Shown piece after piece: positions 30,000 to 41,661 of a stretch of 42,334 nucleotides of DNA. Position numbers and translations under genes: made by a program. Numbering within the stretch: position 1 is the stretch's first letter; each line of letters opens with the position of its first letter. Source of the DNA: Chara braunii (lineage: Eukaryota > Streptophyta > Charophyceae > Charales > Characeae); the NCBI GenBank assembly GCA_003427395.1, contig BFEA01000224.1, positions 1,815,158 to 1,857,491 on the forward strand, in the 5' to 3' direction. The notes under the pieces are model-generated. The model saw only the letters and a list, made by a program, of their open reading frames with translations. It was not told the DNA's origin and ran no database searches.

Positions 30000-31415
30000 G
30001 TCTGTGAATGGGTCGGTCCTCATTCCTGCCTCCGCTTACTCAATCGTCCTACAAAGTTTAAGCTCTTCTCAGTTTCTGTATGCCGCCTTTAGATGGAAAA
30101 ATTCTATTAAGGCAGATTGGATGATGTTCAACCCAACCTCCACCCATGTATCCTCGTTTTCGAAGAGGTCCTTAGCCTTAAGCCACTTCTCCATTTGGTC
30201 TGATACCCACGCAGGTATACCTTTGTCTTTCAGATTGTTTATGTTCAATCTGAAGGGGGGTCTTTCCCAGGCTACCAAGTCCTTGACGACGACGTCAATA
30301 AAGATGGGATAGTGGCCCGAGAGATGGGATAATTTATATTTCGAGGAACAACACCTGTCCCACAATACCCCCTTTGCCACTATATAGTCTTGTCTTCTCC
30401 TTGGAATAGGGGAGCCGGGGCTGCGTTAGGGGCCATGCCACGTATATCCGTGAGCATCTGGGTTTAGTGTTCTATAGGTGTCTATTGAACTCTGAGATTG
30501 AAAAAATACCATTAACAACGTGGAATCTGGTCTCAGCGGGGAGGCCCTCGGGAAGTTCAACCTTGGATTGAGAATAATATTCCAGTCGCCCAAGATAACT
30601 AAGTTCTCTGTATCCGGAATAAGTGCAGGCAACGAGGCAAAAAATTTCATCCTTGTTGTCACGTCTTTCGGGTCATAAACTGACATAACCGCCCAATCTT
30701 CTTCTTGTATTGCCAATCTGACTCAAACTAACCGGCCTGCAGGATCACAATACTGATCCAGGATAATGCAGTCTAGGTCCTTATGAATTAGGATTGTTGT
30801 ATACCCCCTGGTTTCATCTGCGGGGGCCCAAAATTGGACCCTTCTCCAACAGTTGTTGGCTACCTGGATTTTCTCTAGGTTCATCTTGTTTTTTTGACGA
30901 CATAAAAATCTGCACCGAGTCCGAATGGACCCACAATTTTTTTTCTTGTCTTTATTTCGGTTGGAAGTGTCCCCTAAACCTTTGACATTCCAAATTGCGA
31001 TACGAATTCTATTCGGTAGGGTCATTAACCTGGTCAATCTGTGCACTGTTTGCCTCCCCTTCGAAAGGACTTTGAAAAGATTATCAAGGATTACTCTTTG
31101 GATTTCCTGTGGGAGCCCTGTTAAACCAATCAAGGATCGGAATCGCTGACCAGCAACAGTGGAGAGGAGGTCAGTCCTTACCAACCAGTCGTAAATCGTT
31201 ATCGCAGTCTGCTTTCCCATCAGATAAATGGAAGCTAGAGCTTCCTTGTTTAGAGCGGTGAATGCCTGGAGAGAATACCAAAGCATTCTCCCCGTGCACC
31301 ACCCTTCGAATTCCTTTCTCGCTGATTTTCTGCCCAAGAAGGCAATATGCAGAAGGGTCTTTCGTTGCCCTGGGAGTGAAATTATGTGCCTGCCCATTTT
31401 CAAAGATGGGACCAT
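30000..31415 (-). pseudogene. LINE-A ORF2 start: endonuclease domain
   Basis: The frame from 31415 gives ~130 residues I do not recognise (LLHIAFLGRKSARKEFEGW, SLIGLTGLPQEIQRVILDNL). The AP-endonuclease start IRIAIWNVKGLGDT (Asn conserved) follows near 31000. A stop at 30723 separates it from VMSVYDPKDVTTRM, LVILGDWNIILN (Asp and Asn of GDxN conserved) and HGYTWHGP. A third piece has LSGHYPIFID, the S-D-H catalytic motif with Asp changed to Gly, then the start of the linker to RT. The Glu motif LQETK near the N-terminus is not visible. It would have nicked target DNA for target-primed reverse transcription. Stops and the lost Asp make it inactive. Confidence 0.82.
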
Positions 31416-31678
31416 GGCACATGTAGCAGAATTTTCATAAAATTTTCTTCAATAATTTTGAACATTAGTTCTCCCTCTGGGGCATTGGCCGTAGCCACCG
31501 TCAGGAGGCTCAGGTCGTCCGTCTCTGAATGTTGTAACATGACCAGTGGACCCTATTGGGTATCTGACCAGATGAGCGAAATTATATATTATTTAATGCC
31601 GCTCAACTTCTTATCGGATCTGCCCAGGGTGGCCATGGGAGCAACGAGGAGCAGGGTTTTCTTTGCTGAGTGTTTTGA

Positions 31679-34046
31679 CTATCCTCTTTTTTTTAAGGAA
31701 GCCTTTCCTTCAGACCTGTCTTCGTTACAGTCCACTTCTCTTTGCTCACCCATTGTAAACACTATCGTGTTATCTCCCAGCCGGGCCTTTTTACATGGAG
31801 CTATTGGATCTATGTGAAATGTAATGTCCCCTTCCTTAAACAATCCTGGAATAGTGAAGTTCAAGTCTTCCTCCAACAGTCCACCGCCTTTTTCCACCTC
31901 CTCTTTCTCCGTGTAATATCCCTCAAAGTCGTGGTCCCGTTCCTTTCTGTATAGGAAGGGTTCCTTTTCTCCTACCAGTTCTCTTTTTTCCTCTTTCTGG
32001 ACGCTGACCTCCTTTTTTCCTGCTGTCCTTTTGTTACCAGGAGAGGGGGGGGACGACTTATCTTGTGATTTCCTTGCTTCCGTTTTGGTTTTATTTGGCT
32101 TTTCTTCCAGCCCCTTCCCTTGATTTCCTCCGGTTGTTCTACCTCCTTTCGATCTTCACTGCCGGGGTTATCTTTTTGCTTTGGAACCCAACCACTAAAG
32201 GCCTCCTCCCAATCCATATTTGACTCATTCTGTTCTTGATCCTTGTTCTCGTCCCCTTCCCATGTATCTCTCTTTCCTTCGCCCTATCCTCGGTTTTCAC
32301 CTCTTTCCGTTCTCTCTCTCTCTCCAACTCTTGCTCCTTCTTCTTTTCCTCCTCCCTCTCTCTCCCAGCCATTTTCCTTGCCTCCTCCCCCCTTTCCTTA
32401 CTCTCCGTCATCCTTCTTTCCTCCTCTTTCAGTCTTTCCTCATTCCGTCTTTCTTCCTCCTTCTGTTTTTCTTCCTCCCTTTTCTTGGCTTCCTCTCTTC
32501 TCTTTTCTTCCATTATTTTTCCACCATCTTCCATTTTCTTCCTGTCTGCCTCTTCCCGGGTTGGAACCTTCAAAAATTGTTTCCCTTTCTTTCCTTTGCC
32601 CTTCGCCACCTCCACCCATGTCCTTTCCTTCAACAGAAAAATTTTCCATAATTAAATAATCATTCTATAATAAAATTACATTCTAAATTTCAAATTTTCA
32701 TTCCATCTTAAAAAATGTCATTTCTAATTTCAAAATTTTTCGTCTTACTTGAAAACTTTCCTTCCAAGAAGGAGGTATCCCTTCTTATTTGAACTACATG
32801 CTAGAGATGGAATGAAAGTCTGGATGAGTTCATGAAATATTTTAATTGGACTATCATTCTAAGTAAGGATTTTCAGTTATAAATAGGTTAATCCAATCTT
32901 AATCAGAAGATATTTGTTGTAGTAGAATGAAAGTTTAATTAAAATATTTCATAAACTCATCCAGACTTTCATTCCATCTTGAACAAATAGATGTAGTTTG
33001 AAGAGAAAACTCATATTTAGACGAGAACTTATCAAATAAAACTGAAAATTTTAGAATTGGACAAACATTGAAATGATAATATATAAATATGAAGGATTTT
33101 TTTTTATGGAATGTTTTTTCAACTTTCATTTCTCGTGGGATTTTTTCTGTTGTTCTCCCTCCCTTCTCTTCTTCCTCTCCCCCTTGTTTCAGAGCCCCGT
33201 CCCTTTTCAATTTTTGTTGCGCCGGACATTCGTCATTTGTTTCCTTGTGAAAGTGCCAATGACAAACTGAACACTATGAGGTTGGCACAGATAAGGTCGA
33301 CTTTGACCAATCCCTTTTCCTTCTGATCAATCCGTAGGCATTTCTTATACCTTAATTTCGCAGAAGGGACTAAGTCAAAACATATGTTTCTGAAATCCGG
33401 TTCCAGTGGTTTCTTGTAAGTCGAGAAGTCTTTGATTATTGGACCAAAGGCATCCTCAACCACTCCTGTTAACAGTCTTAAGATAGACAACGAAACTTCC
33501 ATGCAGCGAATTCAAAAAATATTTCGACGCATGACGTCTTTCCACACCTGCAGTGTTGGATGTTCATCTATGCACGGAAGGTGGCCATGTATGTACGGCT
33601 ATCTAATATCACTTCATCCCTCCCCTTCCTTAGCATCCAGTCCCCCACCTATTTTGACGAAACCACATATGTGGCCAGATTCCTTCCTTCATTGCAAAAT
33701 GTTCTCCTTATAGGTGGTGCATCCGGTGTACCGGTGGAAGCCCATGTGTTCTCCTAACTAGCCAATTTTTCACATCCACGGGGAGAGTGGAAGCTTCGTC
33801 GTTAAAAAATATAGAGATGGCATGGTCGGCTAACCATTCGGACTGAACTTCATATACCTTCTGGTCCACCGTCACTTTAGCGAAGTCATCCTCCGTTTCT
33901 ATCAAGCTTGGTGTTATCCGGTTTGCCAGAACCCCTTCGTTAAAACACTTAGAGAGTAACTCCCTAATTCTTAGTTTACCCTCGTCAGAAAGCGGGTTAA
34001 TTGTTGAATTCGTAACCACGACTGTGGGAACCGGAATCGCCATCCT
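31679..34046 (-). pseudogene. LINE-A ORF1 remnant interrupted by a MITE
   Basis: It starts at the Met near 34043 (MAIPVPTVVVTN) with an ordered region of ~110 residues. A decayed segment follows, then CMEVSLSILRLLTGVVEDAFGPIIKDF and LRYKKCLRIDQKEKGLVKVDLI (33502-33233), which resemble the nucleic-acid-binding part of plant LINE ORF1. After the MITE (32631-33152) the frame has WVEVAKGKGKKGKQF and a very charged Glu/Arg/Lys coiled coil of ~120 residues. WIGRRP/MDWEEAFSGWVPKQKD marks a frameshift, and basic and acidic tails follow to ~31680. ORF1 proteins coat LINE RNA. Family assignment rests on position before the endonuclease and on composition. Confidence 0.6.
32631..33152. mobile_element. 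MITE copy 2, 522 bp, inside LINE-A ORF1
   Basis: The reverse complement of the MITE at 13168-13665. The ends are CAACAGAAAAATTTTCC and GGGATTTTTTCTGTTG. The first ~90 bases from the 33152 end match copy 1 nearly base for base (GAGAAATGAAAGTTGAAAAA, then CATTCCATAAAAAA). It is flanked by TT on both sides (32629-32630 and 33153-33154) rather than TA. It has no coding content. Confidence 0.9.
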
Positions 34047-34130
34047 GGAGTACTGGGCACACTCCCTATTACCCCACAAAAAAATCAATTCTAGTTTTAA
34101 CACTAATGTATAACGTAATATCTGAGGCAT

Positions 34131-34595
34131 CGATTACATATGGCCAGTGTGTTTCTGTAGCGTTACAAGACATATACCTGTTGCCCTTCGTAGGGCGTCT
34201 CCGCTTGAGAATCTGAACCTTGCCACGAAAGTCTCCACCATACCCTTGCGTTTTGGTATGTCAGGCTTGTGCCTCTCGTTGATCCTGTAACTCCTAAAGG
34301 GATGTCGATATCGTCGATGTCGTCAACATCCATAACTGCTCACTCCTCTTGACCGGCCCTCTGGCCCATAAATATGTCAATCTTTACCTTTTTTCCTCTC
34401 TCCTCAGCCATGACGGCCTCCCCCTCAAAGGAATAATGAAGTTCACATTTTCATGCCAAATGCCTCTACCAACGCTATGATGCCCTACCCGATGCTACAC
34501 TAATCCTGCCCTAATCGCGCTTAAGCGATAAGCGTCGCCGAAGCGACACTTAGCGCTTGCGATTAACGCACTGAATAGCGCACCGAATAGCGCAC
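34131..34595. other. Spacer between head-to-head LINEs
   Basis: I see no gene. At ~34510-34566 an imperfect inverted repeat (TAATCGC-GCTTAAGCG...GCGTCGC against GCGACACTTAGCGCTTGCGATTA) is followed by tandem GAATAGCGCAC units (34574-34598). Confidence 0.5.
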
Positions 34596-35786
34596 GTGCC
34601 CCTTTTCTCGTATCTGACCTTTCTCCATTCGGCCAAAATAGGATTTCTTACTGTGGACTTGAATGTCTTACGAATGCCACAAACAGGCCAAAATAAATTA
34701 TTAAGGGTCTCGGCACACCAATGTCGAAAACTACATTTTCAACATTTTCTCCTCGCCACACAGCATGTAGAAATCCGAGATGAGGAAGAACAGAGTGTGC
34801 AGGGACAAAGGTCTGTGCGGGAAGAAGAGAGGGTGCTGAGGGATAGGGGAGACCGTCAAGGGGGGCTAGTCTGGAGGAGCAAATTTGGAACAGTAGGGGA
34901 GAGAAGAGGAAGAGGTTGGTTACCAGCAGGGGGGGCACTGGGGGGAGGACCCTCCCTTTCGGTTTCTTCAGCATCACGTGTCGGGGTAGGGGGTGCAGTT
35001 CTGGGAGACGAATTGTTAGAATCAAGGGAGAAAGAGCTGAAGCCGGAGCGTTCCGAATCCTCTACAGGAAGTTTTGGGGCGCCACACAGAAGACATGCCC
35101 CATCGTCAGATACGCAAAGTAAATTGGAATACAAGGGAAACCACAACGCGAGATCCCCGACGATCCGCCTTCAAGACAAAAGTCGAGTGGAAAGACGAAT
35201 GGTTCCGCTGATGTGTACATTTACAGAAACAGGCGGCTCCTTCCTGGGAATGGCAAATGCTGAAGGCTGTCCGTATCTCCCATCGGTGGAACCTTTATGG
35301 ACAAGCTTTCCCCTTTCAACTGATTTCAAGATCAGCGATGGTAAGTGTAATTGTCCCCTTGGAGGAGAAGATATATAAAGTTTAACTCTACTTCCCTCTA
35401 CTGGATGCTAGGATCAATGCGGTCACATACTCACAACAGATACACTATCCCTGACCGGGGTACAGTGGTTCAAGTTGAACATTGTTAGAGAATAGAACGC
35501 ACAGGAATTGAAAATGATAGCTCTCACCCCCGGGTTGTGAACCTTGATCCTCCTGCATGCAAACGAGAAGTTGGCGGATGTTGAAAACCTTCATTCCTCC
35601 TTCGTGCGGGAATCTCAGATGGCACCTTGGAGGTCTTCCACAAGATCAGTAGAGTCAGGCGTGTCTTTAAGAGACAGCTTGATGGCGCCTACACCTTTAG
35701 GAGGCAGTGGACGCTGGGGGGATGATGCAATGCTCCATTTAGACCGCATCCAAGGTCAGGCAGCGGGCAACATTCCTGATGATTAG
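34596..35786 (+). pseudogene. Possible ORF1 region of LINE-B
   Basis: A plus-strand frame of 260 residues (34596-35378) begins with a hydrophobic start. It becomes rich in Arg, Glu and Gly (REEERVLRDRGDRQGG) and ends in Cys-containing CKCNCPLGGED-like sequence. A second frame (35544-35786) ends with TAG overlapping the endonuclease ATG (ATGATTAG at 35779-35786). Position and charge suggest LINE ORF1, but no motif confirms it and two frame breaks are needed. It may instead be unrelated sequence. Confidence 0.35.
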
Positions 35787-36402
35787 AATCAAACTAGCGA
35801 CTTGGAATGTTAGAGGGATGGGAAGCCCGTTGGATAGAGGAAAGAGGAGGATAATTAAATCTGGGCTCTTTTCAGAGAAGCTAGATGGACTATGCATCCA
35901 TGAATCTAAGTTGAATGAGACGAAACTCCAGAGACATGGAGGGTGCTGGGAGGGGTCACAAGTGTGGTCCCCGACACAGGGCTCAAAGGGGGGAGTAGGG
36001 ATTGTACTTCACAGAGACCTGGAACCGCAAGTGATCGACACAAAAGCAAAACTTTGGGGCAGGTGGGCCTGGATCTGTTTGCAAGTGGGACATGAAGACT
36101 GGATGTTCATGACGGTCTATGCACCATCAGACTTGCAGTCGAGAGTGGAGTTTCTGCAAAATTTGGATGGGAGGATACCGAAAAGAAGCCACATGATCAT
36201 CATAGGGGATTTGAACTTCGCGTTGGATGAGGCGATGGTGCAAGGATCACGGACTGCGGGCGAAAGAGACGCACAAGCATTGCTAAAGGTGATTCAGGCC
36301 CAAGACTTAACGGATCCATTTCGATTGCTAAATCCGGACTCGTTGGGCTTCACTTGGTACGCAAACCCTAGAAGGGACATACGGTTCTTGGGATCGAAAT
36401 AG
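35779..36402 (+). pseudogene. LINE-B endonuclease domain
   Basis: From ATG 35779: IKLATWNVRGMGSP (catalytic Asn), GLCIHESKLNE (Glu of the LQETK motif), GGVGIVLHRDL, WICLQVGHEDWMFMTVYAPSD, MIIIGDLNFALDE (GDxN) and LGFTWYANPRRD. This is the AP-endonuclease fold of L1-type LINEs in the expected order. The final S-D-H motif is in another frame at ~36450 as ALDHKPVTLEF, with Ser changed to Leu. A stop ends this frame at 36402, so one frameshift separates the end of the domain. Confidence 0.87.
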
Positions 36403-36429
36403 ATCTGTCAGGAAGTAACAGCGGTCAGA

Positions 36430-37094
36430 CAACACTCACACCCGCTCTGGACCATAAGCCGGTGACATTAGAGTTCGTGGTGGACATACCAGGTGAGAGG
36501 GGAAAAGTTTTTTTTAAGTTAAATTCGCAAAATCTGGCGGATCCAGGTTTGAAGGTCTGGGTACAGGATTTCACGGAAGCATGGGTTTCGACGAAAGAAC
36601 AGTTCACATCTGCAGCGGACTGGTGGGGTGGGGGGATGGTAATCATCTCTCGCATGATGAACGTGTGCTCCCACATCCTGGTCAGGGACAGGAACAGGGA
36701 GGAAGAGGATTGTAAGAGGCTTGTGGAGGAAGTAGAGAGGAATATGAAGAAGCACCCAATCTCAGAACAGACATGGGCTGCTGAGGGAGCGAGAAGGTTA
36801 GTGAGTTGGAAAAAAATCCAGGCAGATAAACACGCACACAGGGAGGAGATGTTGAGGATTAAGGGAGTCATAGCCCACGACAGGCTGACTAAAGAAATGT
36901 TTCGCAGGCTGTTACCGAGTGCTGTGCATCAAAAGGTCGTTGAGCTCGGCCACCCGTTTGACCCAGGGACTGCACCGGCATCTGACCCCATGAGAATGTT
37001 GGAGTACGCACGCCTCTACTACTCAGATATCTTAACCATGAGAAGGCTTATGGACACGGCACACACGGACCTCTCACAAACCAGCAACATATGA
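36430..37094 (+). pseudogene. LINE-B linker between endonuclease and RT
   Basis: It starts with ALDHKPVTLEFVVDIPGERGKVFFKLN, the end of the endonuclease domain and the start of the linker. A helical segment (DRNREEEDCKRLVEEVERNMKKH, ARRLVSWKKIQADKHAHREEM) follows, then LEYARLYYSDILTMRRLMDTAHTDL. This is the usual ~200-residue region between endonuclease and RT in plant L1 ORF2. It ends at TGA 37092, and RT starts in the next frame. Confidence 0.72.
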
Positions 37095-38019
37095 CAACAT
37101 ACAGAGGTAGTGCTAACTCCGCAAGAAAGGTTGAGCCTAGACAGACCGGTGACGCTAGAGCAACTGACACAGACCCTGGAGGTGATAGCAGCAGGAAAAC
37201 CCCCGGGATGAATAGCCTCACAGTAGAATTTTTTCGCTGCACCTGGGATATGTTGGACCCACCTTTAGTGGAGGTCTACAACAAGGTTCTGATTGTGGAA
37301 AAAACGAGGGCAGGGATGACGCACCAGATCATCTCACTAATGTTTAAGAAGGGGGATAAGGCGAACGTGAGGAACTATCGCCTGGTCTCACTTCTTAACG
37401 TGGACTACAAGATTGTAGCGAAAATGATGGCTCTAAGGTTGAGAAACATCCTTTCGAGATTGGTTAAGAGGGATCAGGGGGCGTTCGTACAAGGAAGGTC
37501 AATCTTCCTCAACATCCAGACGGTGATCGAGTTGGTTGAGGTCCTACAAGTGGAGAACAGAGACATGGCGGTGCTGATGCTGTATCTTGAGAAGGCCTAC
37601 AACAAAGTGGGTTGGCCATTCGTACACATGACATTGAGGAAGATGGGATTTGGAGAAGGCTTCTGCAGATGGGTAATCACAATGTACACAACAACGTCCT
37701 CCGCAGTACAGGTCAACGGACACCTGTCAAGGCCATTCCAGTTGTCTCGCTCTCTTTGTCAAAGATGTCCGCTGGCCCCGCTACTCTTCGTGCTACAGTT
37801 GAAGGTTTCACTGAATCATATCCGGAAGCATCAGTCGATAAAGGGGCTGAGCCTCCCTCTTTCAGAGGGTGCAGGGCAAAAACACTTGCGGACGACCTCT
37901 TTCTGATTTCGAAGAACTCACTCTCCTCACTGTCAACAGTCAAAACTGTGCTGCAAGAGTATTCGCTTATGTCGGAGGTACAGGTGAACTGGAATAAATC
38001 AGCGTCCATATTGCCATAG
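37094..38019 (+). pseudogene. LINE-B reverse transcriptase
   Basis: RT blocks in order: GKTPGMNSLTVEFFRC (usual SPGxDGLxAEFY), ISLMFKKGDKANVRNYRLVSLLNVDYKIVAKMMALRLR, QGAFVQGRSI, LYLEKAYNKVGWPF, MGFGEGFCRWVITMY and LCQRCPLAPLLFVL. A frame change near 37860 gives KTLADDLFLISKN, the FADD box, and LQEYSLMSEVQVNWNKS. The first catalytic Asp (usual LDFEKAYD) is now Tyr and the second is Asn, so the enzyme is dead even apart from the frameshift. The A-D-D pair remains. Confidence 0.9.
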
Positions 38020-39191
38020 GGTTTCTTCCTGGTGGTAAAATAGGGAATGCACAGGGTGGTATCGGTGGAAGGGGAGCGTTTTTTGGCGGTGTTAATCTGT
38101 TTGGAACTGATGTCGGAAGCTCAAGGACCAGTCATCCACCAACGAACCGTTGCGAAGTTGAAAGTGTGGGGTTCAGCCTGACATCGATCGTTATTTGACC
38201 GGGCAATGATAATTTTAACTCAACACTGTTCTCACTGCTTTGGTTCGTGGCCAGGGTGAGGGAGGTTCCAAGGCCGATGACTTTAAAGATAAACCGGTTG
38301 GTTTCAAAGTTTCTTTGAAAGCCAAGAGCAAGACAAGAGGAGGGATTCCTAATAAAGGTGGCATGGGATCTCGTCACATAGGATAAGGAGGATGGAGGTC
38401 TAGGTTTAAAAGCTCCGCACTGCAAAAACCAGGCCTAACTCAGGGAGTGGATGGCTAAAGTTGCACTAGTGGAACATATGGACTATTGGTTGTTGTTGGG
38501 GGAACGAATCCTGGCGCAGGAATGGTAGCTGAGCAGGCTAGAAGATGTATGGACCTGTTTTTTCATTAAATCCTTCACGAGGCGAAAACTTAAGTCGGAA
38601 TTCTGGGAAGGTGTCCGTAGAGTTTGGGTAAACCATCCGCCGGACAGGTGAACTCCCCCGAAGTCGAAGGAAAAAGTGCTCAGACAGTGCATTTTTGAGA
38701 ATCCTATGATAACTGATGAAGAGGGCAATGAATTCCCACCGAATTTCGCACCAGGGTCTTTCGGGAAGGCCTGGGTCCAGCGAGGGGTGACCACGGTGGG
38801 TGATCTGTGGGATTCACTGTTGGGAGCATGGAAGCAATGACTCGGAGGGGAGGTGTATGCGAAATTACAAGGCCTGAGAAATGTAGAACAACATCTGAGA
38901 ATGATCAGACAGGCCGTTCCGCAGACAAGGAAAGAACTGCTAGGCCCTGAGGAGCGGGACCCGGGGGACACCTGTTACGCCCCAACGATTCAGACAACAC
39001 CTCCTACAGTATGGAGACTTCTGGGGGTAACCGAGAGTGGGTTTAGGAAGGTTACAGAGTGGATAGTATGTCCTATAGATGAGGGCCTGAGAGAGGGGCG
39101 GGAGCGGACGATTCAGGTATGGGATAACCAGCCACAGATACGAGTGATACAAAAGTGGAATGTAAGAGGTATGGTGACAAAGACACAATAG
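38020..39191 (+). pseudogene. LINE-B post-RT region
   Basis: It is much decayed, with stops in all frames. A recognisable piece at 38853-39191 has YAKLQGLRNVEQHLRMIRQAVPQTRKELL. This matches LINE-C (KLRGLRNVGPHRRSLITAIPNTRYEIL) at 41129-41503 on the other strand, so the two LINEs are related in this part. Confidence 0.6.
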
Positions 39192-39690
39192 GTAGGACAG
39201 ACCCCATAGCGCAGCCTTCGGATTGACCCGGAAGCATGGAGCTGGTCTGGAGGAGGGACCACGACGACGCATCCACAGGGTCTGAACTTAAGAGTATACA
39301 CCCCAGGGGAGTCCTATGTACCCTCGTCTAGGGCAGTGAGGACTCCGAGGACAGTGGTCGTGGCAAGATGGAGCGCAGTTCCGAGTCTGCCGCTAGATCT
39401 CCAAGAGGAAGCAAAGAATTTTAGGAAGCTATGAAGAGTACTGCGGGAGTTACCGAATATAAAGCACGCAGGCATACTGTGGATGCTGTCAATGCTGGTA
39501 ACGCCCTCTGCAATCTGGCTATGCACAAGGGGGATGGAGGTAAATCTAGGCTGCACTCGTTGCAGATCGGCCAATCCACCCGCCATCTTTTTGGTGGGAG
39601 TGTCCTGCATCCAAACGCATATGGCGTTGGTGGGCGACACATTGACACCTGATGGGAGGGGAGGGTATCGCATGGGATGAGAAATAGGTT
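39192..39690 (+). pseudogene. LINE-B C-terminal zinc-finger region
   Basis: A frame near 39460-39680 has ILWMLSMLVTPSAIW, GCTRCRS and, after ~12 residues, a decayed ...VSCIQTHMALVG. This is the zf-RVT arrangement at the end of plant L1-type ORF2 (LWRLLHGxLPT, CxxC, HxxxxC), but the His is lost. No poly-A tail follows. Confidence 0.6.
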
Positions 39691-40344
39691 CTCTTGGGTT
39701 TTACTGCAGAGGACTGTACGGGTCTGAGAGGGTGGCCTTACGTTGCTCAAGTGGTAAGAGCATAAATTTGTGCGGTTATTTGGGCAGATCGGAATCGAGC
39801 TAGATTTTAGGAGCGCCTGTTCTCGGATGCTGAGATCAAAGCACTGAAAGCAGCAATTAAAAAGGGCATAAGACAGGCAATTGCGGTAGACTGGCGGAGA
39901 AAGGCAAAAGAAGGAAAAGCATGCCGCCACCAGCTGTGGTGGTTCTTGATGACACGGGCAATTTGAAACCAGCTGGCAGGCTACCACCGGACTCAGGGGC
40001 TACTATTTTCTAGTTGGCTGACCAGCTAAGGAAAGGAGGGGCGCCTAGGGGAGTAGGGAGGGTTCTTGTACACAAACCAGGGCATCTCGATTCGAGGTGT
40101 CGACCGCAGGAGGTCTGTTAGGGGAGGAGGGTGGAAGAGTGCCATGGGGACTTGGAACGTTGGTTCCGACCGGCCAGGTTAGGCCGGTGTCAGGCCGGGT
40201 AGGCCTGTGTAAGTAGGATAGAGTAGGACTAGTATAGTAGTAGAGTAGGGTTGTAATGGTAGGAGTATAGGCTAGTTTAGGCAGTAGGATTCGTATGGGT
40301 GAAGGGTCGAACTGAAGTACTGTGGGTGCAATTCGTAGTAAGGT
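39691..40344. other. No recognisable gene
   Basis: This is the flank between LINE-B and LINE-C. From 40190 to 40300 the plus strand is rich in GTAGG/TAGTA words, a degenerate simple repeat. No coding motif is visible. Confidence 0.5.
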
Positions 40345-41520
40345 ATGATTTCCCAATAAGACTATTATTTGTGTAAATACTTCGGAGGTACAGAGGTATC
40401 CAAACCCTCATGGCTGTAAGCGGAACCAGTTAAGGCTGAAGGGATAACTCCGGGTTGAATTGTGAGGTCCCCAGCCTCAATGATTGGATCTTGGTATTGG
40501 AAAGAACGTATATTAAAAAAAATAAAATAAACAAATTCCGAGATGCAAAAAAAATTCAGGAGCTGTCGGGGAAAGGGTTTCGACACCTCCTCTCGAGAAG
40601 GGATCGTTTCCCAGTCTACAACTTGGTCATTTTCACTAGTCCTCGGATGGGATGTCGAATTCTTGCCCGAATGTCGAAAAAGGGAACGCACCAACGCTTG
40701 TCCTCATATGCCGCGAACCAGAGTCTGGCAATCCAGTCCCAAAAACCTCTAGCTACTACACATTCCTGCCATAGGTGGGTCGAATCTTCGAGTGATGTAT
40801 GCAGACAGACTTCACAAGCTACTGCAATGCCCATCCCTCTTTCTACGCACCAAGCTGTCGTGGGGACACAGGTGTGCAGGTGGAGCCATTGTAGTCCTGC
40901 GATCTTGATCTCTAGTACTCCCCGAATTAAACTGATGTAGAACTTTACCCAATGTAGATCTGGACATCTAATCTGTAGGTTGGTAAAGCGTCTATTCCAT
41001 GTCTCTTAGATTCCGATCTGCATAGTCGCCGCCTTGGAGTGGAGTTTGTAGCCCACCTGAGAGGAATATTCTGGGAGTAGCATGCAGGTTACTTCTGAGG
41101 ATTCGGTTGTGAGCTTCCAACGCAGATTCTATTCATCTACCTTCCAATCGTAGAATGGGGTCCCATCGCGAGCTGGTTTAAGGAGGGTTCTTCCTTTATG
41201 ATATCTTGAAGTCATGATCTTTACCTTTGAGCAGTTTGTGAGATCCGTGAACGGAATGGTTTGATCCCTGCGAGTAAGTTTGTCCCTGGTGTACTTCCAG
41301 GTAGAGACCTCCGCTGCTTCCAAACCACTCTTCTTCTCAACTTGGTAAAATATCTCTCGAGATGTCGGATCTCTCCGCCATGAGCTTGTGGGCGCCAATC
41401 GGGTGCCAGCTGCTAAGATCTCGTACCGGGTGTTCGGTATGGCTGTTATTAGAGATCTCCTATGTGGCCCCACATTGCGTAAGCCTCTCAATTTTCCTCT
41501 CAAAAATTCTTCTGTGATTT
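40345..41520 (-). pseudogene. LINE-C: C-terminal ORF2 fragment
   Basis: On the minus strand, KLRGLRNVGPHRRSLITAIPNTRYEIL (41500-41420) leads through STWKYTRDKLTRRDQTIPFTDL. It ends in a zinc finger CEVCLHTSLEDSTHLWQECVVARGFWDWI (40820-40735), the C-x2-C...H-x4-C pattern of zf-RVT with the aromatic FW that follows it. Endonuclease and RT are missing, which is typical 5' truncation. Two frame changes interrupt it. The 3' end is not marked by poly-A but similarity fades near 40345. Confidence 0.78.
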
Positions 41521-41625
41521 AGTCCGACGCTTGAACGTCCCACAGGTGGGACACCTCCCATTTCCCTTTTTGTAGCCACTTTCTAGCAACGTTGTCAGGA
41601 GACTTGGTCACTGAAAAGACACGTC

Positions 41626-41627
<2 letters not shown>

Positions 41628-41659
<32 letters not shown>
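41628..41659. repeat. TA dinucleotide microsatellite
   Basis: About 16 TA units without interruption. Confidence 0.96.

Positions 41660-41661
<2 letters not shown>

Larger units (their letters stand above)
29990..34130 (-). mobile_element. LINE-A: L1-like LINE remnant, ORF1 and endonuclease
   Basis: The minus strand carries an ORF1-like region (34043 down to ~31680), then an apurinic-endonuclease domain (~31013 down to ~30000). Reverse transcriptase is absent: similarity ends near 29990 in the segment just after the endonuclease. Keeping the 5' half and losing the 3' half is the reverse of usual LINE truncation, so a later deletion or rearrangement is likely. A MITE sits inside ORF1. Confidence 0.75.

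Noticed and set aside
32220-32659. Three overlapping plus-strand ORFs rich in Ser, Phe and Pro
   Set aside because: They are antisense shadows of the Glu/Arg/Lys-rich coiled coil of LINE-A ORF1 on the minus strand.
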